Assembly: GCA_017744735.1 (NCBI GenBank)
Contig: JAGIAR010000006.1
Location: forward strand, 62,001 to 126,000
Length of the DNA: 64,000 bases
Origin: Novosphingobium sp.
GTDB lineage: Bacteria; Pseudomonadota; Alphaproteobacteria; Sphingomonadales; Sphingomonadaceae
Direction: 5' to 3'
The notes under the pieces are model-generated. The model worked only from the letters and a program-made list of their open reading frames with translations. It had not been told where the DNA came from and searched no databases. Below, piece by piece: positions 25,380 to 32,872 of the stretch. Position 1 is the stretch's first letter; every line of letters begins with the position of its first letter. The position numbers and the translations under genes are program-made.

Positions 25380-25998
25380 GCAGGCAGCCGAGGAACCGTT
25401 CCACGACACTGACCGGCAGGAACAGGCCGACCGCCTCGGCATGTTGGTGTTCCTTGCAAGCGAGATCATGCTGTTCGGCGGTATCTTCGCCGCCACGATG
25501 GCTTTGCGGATCCAGCATCCGCAGGATTACATGAAGGCCGCCAGCCATCTCAGACTGGCGCTGGGCACGGCCAATACCGCGATCCTGCTGACCTCCAGCC
25601 TCGCGGCCGCCCTCGCGGTGGAAGGCGCCCGGAGCGGACGGTCCCGGTGGGCGGCCCGCGCGCTTGCGGCGGCCTGTCTGCTGGGCACGGCGTTTCTGGC
25701 CGTGAAAGGGTACGAATACGCTGGCGAATACCGCGAGGGCTTGATGCCGGGCACGGCGGCCGCCCATTTTTCCGGACCGCTCCAACGGCTGTTCATGGAT
25801 CTCTATTTTCTCGCCACCGGCCTCCATGCCTTCCACGTGCTCACCGGCATCGTCCTGATGCTCACCGCTGCGCTGAACCGGACTGCGCTGCATGATCGGC
25901 GCGCAGTGCTGATCGGCAACGTGGCGCTTTACTGGCACCTGGTCGATATCGTGTGGATCTTCCTGTTCCCGACCCTTTACCTCGCGGGTGTGCCATGA
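25372..25998 (+). CDS. coxC: Cytochrome c oxidase subunit III
   Basis: 208 residues, five-helix form of subunit III. The N-terminus is short and hydrophilic, then [45 protein letters not shown], a central helix, [24 protein letters not shown] with the conserved glycine-leucine-His-Phe-His pattern, and [22 protein letters not shown] with the typical YWHFVD-like motif. It starts eight bases before the coxA stop and its stop overlaps the next start (ATGA). The role is structural and stabilises proton uptake by subunit I. Confidence 0.94.
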   Translation: MTEQAAEEPFHDTDRQEQADRLGMLVFLASEIMLFGGIFAATMALRIQHPQDYMKAASHLRLALGTANTAILLTSSLAAALAVEGARSGRSRWAARALAAACLLGTAFLAVKGYEYAGEYREGLMPGTAAAHFSGPLQRLFMDLYFLATGLHAFHVLTGIVLMLTAALNRTALHDRRAVLIGNVALYWHLVDIVWIFLFPTLYLAGVP

Positions 25999-26264
25999 GC
26001 ATCGCCGTGCGCCGCCTGCTGCTGGCCTGGATCGGCCTGATCGCTCTGCTGGCGCTGACGGTGGGCCTCGCCTTCCTGCCGCTGGGCGCGGCGAAACCCG
26101 CCGCGGCCTATCTGATCGCGACCGCAAAGGCCGCACTGGTGTTGTGGTATTTCATGGAACTGCGGCGGGAAGGCGGCCTGCCGCGGCTGGCCGCCGGCGC
26201 CGGGTTCGTGTGGCTGTCGGTGCTGCTCGTGCTGACCGCCGCAGATTTCCTTTCGCGAAATTGA
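25995..26264 (+). CDS. Cytochrome c oxidase subunit IV family protein (caa3 accessory)
   Basis: 89 residues from an ATG overlapping the coxC stop. Three hydrophobic helices: LLLAWIGLIALLALTVGLAFL, YLIATAKAALVLWYFMEL, and LAAGAGFVWLSVLLVLTAADFL. The middle helix with AKAALVLWYFMEL matches the prokaryotic subunit IV/CyoD-like family. It is the last gene of the overlapping series that begins at actA; the next gene starts 72 bases later. Confidence 0.88.
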   Translation: MSIAVRRLLLAWIGLIALLALTVGLAFLPLGAAKPAAAYLIATAKAALVLWYFMELRREGGLPRLAAGAGFVWLSVLLVLTAADFLSRN

Positions 26265-26336
26265 CCGGAACGCAGACCATGGCCGCCGGTTCGTATAGGC
26301 AAGGCCCGGCCCGCCGGGCGCGAACAGGGCGAACGC

Positions 26337-27029
26337 GTGACGCATTTTCCGATCGGGCTCCATCTCGCAGCATCCGCTTCGCTCGCACTGGCGGCATTAT
26401 GCGCACTGGCCATCGCGGCGGACTTGGCGTTTCGCCCGCAGAAGATGTGGATCATGAACGCGGTGTGGCCAATAACAGCGCTGTTCGGCAGCTTCATCTG
26501 GCTGGCGTTCTACTGGCGGTGGGGCCGCGCGGATCGAAAGGGCAAGGCTCCGATGTGGGCCTCGGTCGCGAAGGGGGCCAGCCACTGCGGCGCGGGATGC
26601 ACCCTCGGAGACCTCACCGTCGAATGGCTCGTGGTGGCTTTCCCTGCCATCGCCACCTGGTTCGGCTGGCCCGCGCTCTTTGCCGAAAAAACCTTCGCGG
26701 TGTGGATTCCCGACTATCTCGTTGCGTTCGCCTTCGGCATCGCCTTCCAGTACTGGACCATCGTCCCGATGCGCAAGCTGTCGCCCGGCCAAGGTCTGTT
26801 CGCCGCCGTGAAAGCGGATTTCGCCTCGATCACCGCGTGGCAGATCGGGATGTACGGGATGATGGCGCTGATCCAGTTCGGATGGTTCAGGGCCGGCTTG
26901 GGACACATCGCACCGGTGGCGAGCGTGGAATTCTGGTTCGCGATGCAATTGGCCATGCTTGCCGGCTTCGCGACCGCCTTTCCGGTCAACTGGTGGCTGA
27001 TTTCGACAGGGTTGAAGGAGCGCATGTGA
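26337..27029 (+). CDS. DUF4396 family membrane protein
   Basis: 230 residues from a GTG start. Four or five membrane helices, the first LHLAASASLALAALCALAIAAD. The motif SHCGAGCTLGDLTVEW near residue 83 and the helix DYLVAFAFGIAFQYWTIVPMR are the conserved features of DUF4396, whose function is unknown; the two cysteines and His in the motif could bind a metal. It follows the oxidase operon by 72 bases on the same strand and may be co-transcribed, so a link to copper, haem or oxidase biogenesis is possible but unproven. Confidence 0.78.
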   Translation: MTHFPIGLHLAASASLALAALCALAIAADLAFRPQKMWIMNAVWPITALFGSFIWLAFYWRWGRADRKGKAPMWASVAKGASHCGAGCTLGDLTVEWLVVAFPAIATWFGWPALFAEKTFAVWIPDYLVAFAFGIAFQYWTIVPMRKLSPGQGLFAAVKADFASITAWQIGMYGMMALIQFGWFRAGLGHIAPVASVEFWFAMQLAMLAGFATAFPVNWWLISTGLKERM

Positions 27030-27083
27030 TCGGCGCGCCGGATGCGCGCAGGGAAGGAAGAGCCGCCCGCGGCCCGCATCCGG

Positions 27084-27935
27084 CTATCCGTTGACGATGG
27101 TTCCGCCGTTGGGGTGAAGGACCTGGCCGGACATGTACGAACTGTCGTCGCACGCCAGGAACAGGAAGCAGGGCGCCACCTCGTTCGGCTGCCCCGGACG
27201 GCCCATCGGCGTGTTCTCCCCGAAATGCTCGAGCTTGCCGGGGCTAGCACCGCCGGACGGATTGAGCGGGGTCCAGATGGGCCCCGGCGCGACCGCGTTG
27301 ACACGAATTCCGTCGGACACGAGGTTCTCGCTGAGCGACCGCGTAAAGGCCGTGATCGCCCCCTTGGTCGAGCTGTAATCGAGCAGCTCCTTGCTCCCCT
27401 GGTACATGGTGACCGAGGTGCAGTTGACGATGGCGGCTCCCGGCTTGAAATGCGGCCGGGCGGCCTGGACCATAAAGAACATGCCGAAGATGTTCGTCTG
27501 GAACGTGCGGCGCAGCTGATCTTCCGAAATGTCGGTGATGTCCTTGTCGGGATGTTGCTCGCCGGCATTGTTCACGAGGATATCGATCCTGCCGAATGCG
27601 TCGAGCGTCTGCGCGATGGCCCGGTTCGCGAAGTCCCGCTCACCCACGTCCCCGCGAATGGCAATCGCACGGCGCCCTTCGCTCTCGACGATGCGTCTGG
27701 TTTCGGCGGCATCGTCGTCTTCCAGCAAATATACGATCGCGATATCGGCGCCTTCTCGCGCATAGAGTGCAGCGATCGCGCGTCCGATGCCGCTGTCGGC
27801 TCCGGTCACGACGGCGACCTTTCCGGCAAGGCGCCCGGATCCCGGATAGCGGGGTTGCCATTCGGGCTTCGGCTCCAGCGTGCTCTCGTGACCGGGCAGC
27901 GCGTCTTCGTGGATCATTTCCGCAGTATCGGCCAT
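27084..27935 (-). CDS. SDR family oxidoreductase (YghA/general-stress-protein-39-like)
   Basis: 283 residues from the ATG at 27935, chosen for its upstream GGAAGGAG; the frame is open for another 84 codons but that part has no protein-like character. After a 45-residue N-terminal extension typical of the YghA-like group, the Rossmann fold shows TGADSGIGRAIA, the NNAG segment (DILVNNAGEQHP), catalytic Ser in IVNCTSVTMYQ, and the YSSTKGA (Tyr-x3-Lys) motif. The C-terminus has MGRPGQPNEVAPCFLFL. Members reduce aldehydes or ketones, often during stress. It converges on the DUF4396 gene and is divergent from the PaoABC operon. Confidence 0.9.
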   Translation of the reverse strand: MADTAEMIHEDALPGHESTLEPKPEWQPRYPGSGRLAGKVAVVTGADSGIGRAIAALYAREGADIAIVYLLEDDDAAETRRIVESEGRRAIAIRGDVGERDFANRAIAQTLDAFGRIDILVNNAGEQHPDKDITDISEDQLRRTFQTNIFGMFFMVQAARPHFKPGAAIVNCTSVTMYQGSKELLDYSSTKGAITAFTRSLSENLVSDGIRVNAVAPGPIWTPLNPSGGASPGKLEHFGENTPMGRPGQPNEVAPCFLFLACDDSSYMSGQVLHPNGGTIVNG

Positions 27936-28161
27936 CTTCGCTTCTCCTTCCTTCCTAAGAACCTCCGGTGATCCGAAGAGTTCTCTCCGGAAGGAACGGA
28001 CCGCCGCATTTTCAGCCTCGCTGATCGACGGGTCCGACCGGGGACCGTTCTTCCAGCACGTCGCGCGGCACACGCCAATTTGGGAACAAGCCCGGCTGTC
28101 GACCTTTTGATTACCGAGAGCGGGAGGGCTGCACGCTTCTCGCGGACCAGCAAGGCCGGCC

Positions 28162-28758
28162 ATGACGCAAAATACATCCCTCCCCATTTCCAGGCGCGGT
28201 TTTATCGGCGGAGGCGCCGTCGCGATATCGGCCGCCGGCCTGAACGCCCGGGCCGAGGCAGCACCCGCGTCGGCCGTCGATCAGAATGCACCGCACCGCG
28301 CGAACGTGCGCTTTACGCTCAATGGGCGGAGCCGCGAACTGACGGCGGACACCCGCCTGACTCTACTCGATGCCTTGCGGGGTCCGCTCGCTCTGCCTGG
28401 AACCAAGAAGGGATGCGACCACGGCCAGTGCGGCGCCTGCACGGTCCATATCGACGGAAGCCGCCACTTGGCGTGCTTCACGCTGGTCGCCGGGCTAGAA
28501 GGGCGCGAAGTCACCACCATCGAAGGGCTTGCCGAGGGCGACAAGCTGCATCCGATGCAGCAGGCCTTTATCGACAACGATGCCTTTCAATGCGGCTATT
28601 GCACGCCGGGCCAGATCATGTCGGCGGTTGCCTGCGTGAAGGAAGGCCACGCGCGGACCGATACGGAAATACGCGAATATATGAGCGGCAATATCTGCCG
28701 CTGCTCGGCCTATCCGAACATCGTCGCGGCCGTGAAACAGGCGCGGGGGAAAATATAG
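28162..28758 (+). CDS. paoA: Aldehyde oxidoreductase [2Fe-2S] subunit, PaoA-like
   Basis: 198 residues. The N-terminus carries a twin-arginine signal (ISRRGFIGGGAVAISAAG), so the complex is exported folded to the periplasm. A plant-type ferredoxin cluster (GCDHGQCGACTVHIDG, then the following Cys in HLACFT) is followed by the helical second cluster domain (FQCGYCTPGQIM and NICRCSAYPNIV). All eight cluster cysteines are present. This is the small subunit of a xanthine-oxidase-family molybdoenzyme; with the two following genes it forms a PaoABC-type heterotrimer that oxidises aromatic aldehydes. It is the first gene of the operon and overlaps the next by one base. Confidence 0.92.
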   Translation: MTQNTSLPISRRGFIGGGAVAISAAGLNARAEAAPASAVDQNAPHRANVRFTLNGRSRELTADTRLTLLDALRGPLALPGTKKGCDHGQCGACTVHIDGSRHLACFTLVAGLEGREVTTIEGLAEGDKLHPMQQAFIDNDAFQCGYCTPGQIMSAVACVKEGHARTDTEIREYMSGNICRCSAYPNIVAAVKQARGKI

Positions 28759-29771
28759 TGCGCCCCTTCGAGTATCACGCGCCTCAGGACGCCATCTCTG
28801 CGGTCGCAATGGCCGGGGAACCGGCACCGTCGCATGTCACTTCCCTTACCCAATTCGTGGGCGGCGGTACCACCCTGTTCGATCTGATGAAGCTCGACGT
28901 GATGCACCCGGCCCGGCTGGTCGATATCACCCGCCTCGGCGACAAGGGGTTGCAGCAGGTGCGACGCGACGACCGGGGGCTGCATATCGGGGCCCTGGCC
29001 ACCATGGCCGCGCTTTCCGATGACGGCGCGATCGCAAAGGACTACCCGGTCCTGCGCGACACACTATGGCAGGCGGCGTCGGCCCAGATCCGGAACATGG
29101 CGCGGCTGGGCGGCAATGTTCTGCAGCGAACCCGCTGCCCCTATTTTCGCGACACGAGCTATCGTCAGTGCAACAAGCGCGATCCGGGCTCGGGTTGCGC
29201 GGCACTCGACGGGTTCAACCGCATGCACGCGGTGCTCGGCACCAGCACATCCTGCATCGCCAGCTATCCCGGCGACTTCGCGCAGGCGTTGATCGCGCTC
29301 GACGCCCATGTCGAACTGCTCGGCGCCGACGGTCCGCGCGTGATCCGCTTCGCCGATCTTCACCGGTTGCCGGAGGACGCGCCGCAGATCGAGACCAGCT
29401 TGCGGCCTGGCGAACTGATCACCGGATTCCTGATCCCCGGAGGAACCTGGCCGCGATCCACCTACGTCAAGGTGCGAGATCGGGCGTCCTATGCCTTCGC
29501 AAACGCCTCGGCGGCTGTCGCGCTAAAGCTCGATGGCGGGCGGATCGAGGATGTGCGGATCGGCCTCGGCGGAGTGGCCACCGTCCCTTGGCGCGCCGCC
29601 AGAGCGGAAGCGCTGCTGAAAGGTGCCGAACTGACCGAGGGCGCAGCGGCGGAAGCGGCCGAGGCGGAGTTCGCCGGCGCGGCGGCACGCGAGCACAATC
29701 GCTACAAGATCCCGCTTGGCAAGGCGACGCTGGTCCGCGCCCTGTTGCAGGCCCAGGCAATGGAGCTGTAA
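28758..29771 (+). CDS. paoB: Aldehyde oxidoreductase FAD-binding subunit, PaoB-like
   Basis: 337 residues from a GTG that shares a base with the paoA stop (TAGTG). The FAD domain includes VGGGTTLFDLMK near residue 34 and the pyrophosphate-binding RNMARLGGNVLQ. PaoB-type proteins carry an extra [4Fe-4S] insertion, visible here as RCPYFRDTSYRQCNKRDPGS followed by another Cys; with other cysteines nearby it supplies the four ligands. This insertion separates PaoB from ordinary xanthine dehydrogenase FAD subunits. The stop codon abuts the paoC start in TAATG. Confidence 0.92.
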   Translation: MRPFEYHAPQDAISAVAMAGEPAPSHVTSLTQFVGGGTTLFDLMKLDVMHPARLVDITRLGDKGLQQVRRDDRGLHIGALATMAALSDDGAIAKDYPVLRDTLWQAASAQIRNMARLGGNVLQRTRCPYFRDTSYRQCNKRDPGSGCAALDGFNRMHAVLGTSTSCIASYPGDFAQALIALDAHVELLGADGPRVIRFADLHRLPEDAPQIETSLRPGELITGFLIPGGTWPRSTYVKVRDRASYAFANASAAVALKLDGGRIEDVRIGLGGVATVPWRAARAEALLKGAELTEGAAAEAAEAEFAGAAAREHNRYKIPLGKATLVRALLQAQAMEL

Positions 29772-31999
29772 TGATGGCCGAGGCCACTCCTCCCGTGCCC
29801 GAACCGGGCGAGAACATGGGCAAGCCCCTGCCGCGCTACGAGGCGCGCGCCAAGGTGACCGGCGAGCCGCTTTACGCCGACGATCTGCAACTGCCGAATC
29901 CTGCGATTGCGCTGTTTGTGACCAGCGGGATCGCCAGGGGCAGGATTCTGCAGATAGACACCGCCGCCGCCGATGCGCTTCCCGGCGTGCTCAAGATCTA
30001 CACCCACCTGAATGCGCCCCGACGAGAGGTGACCAAGCACTACACCGAGGGCGGCTATGTCTCCGACAGCGCGGTGCCGCTGGGCGGTCCCGACATCGTC
30101 AACGACGGGCAGATCGTTGCGGTGGTGGTCGCGGAAGATTTCGCGACCGCGCGGGATGCCGCCCACCGCATCGCGATCCGCTACGAGGAGCGCTCGCCTT
30201 CGGCGACGTTCGGAAGCGCGGGAGCCGCAACGATCCAGCCGGACGCCCTCGCCGCAAAATCGAAGAAGGCCGGGGATTTCGCCGGTGCTTACGCTGCGGC
30301 GCCGGTGAAGATCGACGCGGAATATTCGACGCCGACGATGCATCACAATCCGATCGAGCTGTTCTCCACCGCGGCGGCGTGGAATGGCGAGCGCCTGACC
30401 GTCCACGAGCCGAGCCAGTTCGTCTGGCAACTCAAGAACGGCGTAGCTTCGGCGCTGGGTATCGACCCCGAGAACGTGGAAGTGCGCGATCCCTTCGTCG
30501 GCGGGGCATTCGGCTCGAAAGGCATGATGACCCAGCGTAGCCCGCTGATCGCGGCGATAGCCCGCGATCTCAGGCGGCCGATCCGCAACGTGGTGCTTCG
30601 CGATCAAGGCTTTACCCTGGCCACCTATCGCGCGGAAACCCGTCACCGGCTGCAACTTGGAGCGACGAGGGACGGCAAGCTGACCGCGCTGAGCCACGAA
30701 GGCTGGGAAGTGACCTCGCGGCAGGACGACTATTCGGTTGCCGGGATCGAGGCGACCACGGAGATGTATGCCTGCCCGAACATCGCCAGCAAGGTCAGCC
30801 TGGTGAAAGCCGATCGCAACACGCCGGGCTTCATGCGCTCGCCGCCGGAGACGCCCTACATGTATGCGCTGGAAGCAGCGATGGACGAGATGGCGGCCGC
30901 TCTCGCAATGGATCCGGTCGAGTTTCGCCGGATCAACGACACCAAGGTCAGCCCGGTTACCGGCGCCCCCTACACCAGCCGCTCGCTGATGGAGTGCTAC
31001 GATCGTGCGGCCGCCACGTTCGGCTGGAACCGGCGCAAGGCGGAGCCGATGGCTACGCGCGAGGGCGATTGGCTGATCGGGTACGGTTGCGCGACCGCCT
31101 GCTATCCGACCAGCATGATGGCCGCGACCGCGCGGGCGATCCTCACCCCGTCCGGCCGCGTCGAGATCCAGATCGCAGCGCACGACGTCGGGACGGGCGC
31201 CTACACCGCTATGCAGCAGATCGCCGCGCGCGAACTCGGGGTCGATCCCCGGATGGTCTCGGTGAGGATGGGCGACACCGCCTATCCGCCCGGCCCGGTA
31301 GCGGGCGGATCGATGACCACCGCCAGCGCCGGATCCGCGGTCAAGCTGGTGTGCGACAAGCTCAAGCAGCGTTTGGGCGGCGCCCTGCCCTCCGGCCGCG
31401 AGCTCGAACAGGCATTCGACCGCCTGGGCACGAGGCGGATCGAGGAATATGCGGAGTGGACCCCGCCGGGCCAGGGCAAGGAGGCCGTTCAGGCGCTCTA
31501 CAAGGGCCAGATGGGTGGCGGCGGAGGCGCGGAAGGTGGCAAGCCGAAGCCGCTGATGTATGCCTTCGGCGCCGAGTTCGCCGAGGTCCGCATCCATCGC
31601 CTGACCCGCGAGATCCGCGTGCCGCGCCTGACCGGTGCCTTTGCCGGAGGTCATATCGTCAATCCGCGCACCGCGCGCAGCCAGTATCTCGGCGGAATGA
31701 TCTGGGGCCTGGGCCAGGCGTTGCTTGAGCAGACCGAGCTCGATGAATTGCGCGGCCGCTATATCAACGACAACCTCGCCGAATATCTCGTCGCGGTGAA
31801 TGCGGATGTGCCCGAGGTCGACATCATCATGGTCCCTGAGGTGGACAGCCAGGTCAATCCGCTCGGGGTGAAGGGGATCGGCGAACTGGCGAATGTCGGC
31901 ACGGCCGCTGCGATCGCCAATGCGGTCTACAATGCGACGGGTAAGCGGATTCGCGACTTGCCGGTGACCATGGACAAGTTGCTGGACGTGCCCGCCTGA
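29771..31999 (+). CDS. paoC: Aldehyde oxidoreductase molybdenum-binding subunit, PaoC-like
   Basis: 742 residues; ATG codons at 29771 and 29774 are adjacent. The large subunit of a molybdopterin-cytosine-dinucleotide aldehyde oxidoreductase, with RYEARAKVTGEPLYADD at the N-terminus, the cofactor-contacting GGAFGSKGMM, SPPETPYMYALE, and GTGAYTAMQQIAARE. The catalytic glutamate is in GVKGIGELANVG near the C-terminus. A glycine-rich loop (MGGGGGAEGG) lies about residue 583. The enzyme should oxidise aromatic or aliphatic aldehydes to acids in the periplasm. No PaoD/XdhC maturation gene follows, so cofactor insertion must be supplied from elsewhere. Confidence 0.93.
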   Translation: MMAEATPPVPEPGENMGKPLPRYEARAKVTGEPLYADDLQLPNPAIALFVTSGIARGRILQIDTAAADALPGVLKIYTHLNAPRREVTKHYTEGGYVSDSAVPLGGPDIVNDGQIVAVVVAEDFATARDAAHRIAIRYEERSPSATFGSAGAATIQPDALAAKSKKAGDFAGAYAAAPVKIDAEYSTPTMHHNPIELFSTAAAWNGERLTVHEPSQFVWQLKNGVASALGIDPENVEVRDPFVGGAFGSKGMMTQRSPLIAAIARDLRRPIRNVVLRDQGFTLATYRAETRHRLQLGATRDGKLTALSHEGWEVTSRQDDYSVAGIEATTEMYACPNIASKVSLVKADRNTPGFMRSPPETPYMYALEAAMDEMAAALAMDPVEFRRINDTKVSPVTGAPYTSRSLMECYDRAAATFGWNRRKAEPMATREGDWLIGYGCATACYPTSMMAATARAILTPSGRVEIQIAAHDVGTGAYTAMQQIAARELGVDPRMVSVRMGDTAYPPGPVAGGSMTTASAGSAVKLVCDKLKQRLGGALPSGRELEQAFDRLGTRRIEEYAEWTPPGQGKEAVQALYKGQMGGGGGAEGGKPKPLMYAFGAEFAEVRIHRLTREIRVPRLTGAFAGGHIVNPRTARSQYLGGMIWGLGQALLEQTELDELRGRYINDNLAEYLVAVNADVPEVDIIMVPEVDSQVNPLGVKGIGELANVGTAAAIANAVYNATGKRIRDLPVTMDKLLDVPA

Positions 32000-32045
32000 C
32001 CCGGGCATCGCCCATCCTCTTCCGCTGAAGCTCCGATACTCTAAG

Positions 32046-32711
32046 TCATCCGGTTGCATCGGCTTGCGCGAACGGAAGCTCGGGAAGTGCGCCGAAGGCC
32101 AGGGCCCAGGCGCGTTCGCTCGCCAATCCCAATGCTTGCAGCACCCCGGCAGCGACATTCGCAATATGGTCCGGAGCGGCCTTTCCGTTGAGCAACGTCG
32201 TCGCCGCGGCAAGACCCGCCCCCAGCAGAATATCGCGCCCGGCTTGGGCATTCGAGATCGTGAAATCGCCCGAATCGATCCCTTCCTGGATCGTCGATGT
32301 CACACGCTCGGAAACCGAGACCGGGAAGAAGCCGATACCCATTCCGGTGTTGACCATGCCCCAACCCCATTCGCGATCCTCGATTACATGGGTAAGGTAG
32401 AAGCGGATCGCCGCGCAGGTGCGTTCGGGTGGCCCTTCCAGCTGCTCGAAAGCCAGGTGAACCGCCAGATCGAAGCGGTTACTCAGTTCTTCGAACAGCT
32501 CCCCCTGCAACGCGTCGAAACTGGGAAAATAGTTATAGAACGTGCCGCGAGCGATGCCTGCAGCCTCGCAGATATCCTCTACCCGCGTAGCGCGGCCGCC
32601 GTCGCGGCCGAACAGGCCGCGCGCCGCATCGAGCAAGCGGGCTCGGGTCTTGTGGCGGCGATTGGCCGCGATTTCCGCCCGGCGCGCGAGATCGACATTG
32701 AGCTTGGCCAT
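32046..32711 (-). CDS. TetR/AcrR family transcriptional regulator of module I
   Basis: 221 residues. The DNA-binding domain covers residues 18-65: KTRARLLDAARGLFGRDGGR, TRVEDICEAAGIARGTFYNYFPS with the typical FYNYF ending of the recognition helix, then DALQGELFEEL. The remainder is helical and ligand-binding. It is divergent from the TonB receptor-Rieske operon. The 161-base spacer contains a striking 29-bp double dyad, the obvious operator. The protein probably represses the module I operon and itself until a pathway substrate or intermediate binds. Confidence 0.9.
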   Translation of the reverse strand: MAKLNVDLARRAEIAANRRHKTRARLLDAARGLFGRDGGRATRVEDICEAAGIARGTFYNYFPSFDALQGELFEELSNRFDLAVHLAFEQLEGPPERTCAAIRFYLTHVIEDREWGWGMVNTGMGIGFFPVSVSERVTSTIQEGIDSGDFTISNAQAGRDILLGAGLAAATTLLNGKAAPDHIANVAAGVLQALGLASERAWALAFGALPELPFAQADATG

Positions 32712-32799
32712 GGGCCCTAAGATTCCTTCCCGGATGCTGGCGGGCCGCTCCCTCGCGGCCGGCGCTTGACTTAGCCGGTCTGTCCGAATATCTCAAATA

Positions 32800-32828
32800 T
32801 GACATCGGGTCATTTTGACCTGGTGTCA
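32800..32828. promoter_or_regulatory. 29-bp double-dyad operator of module I
   Basis: TGACA-N3-GGTCA-N3-TGACC-N3-TGTCA: an inner perfect palindrome (GGTCA/TGACC) nested inside an outer one (TGACA/TGTCA), centred at 32814. A half-site-like TGACATTGG recurs at 32852-32860, just before the receptor's ribosome-binding site. The size and symmetry match TetR-family operators that bind two dimers. It ends 44 bases before the receptor start codon and lies 88 bases from the tetR start. Confidence 0.75.
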
Positions 32829-32872
32829 CCTTGAATGTGCCAAATAAAAAATGACATTGGGAGAAGCGGCTC

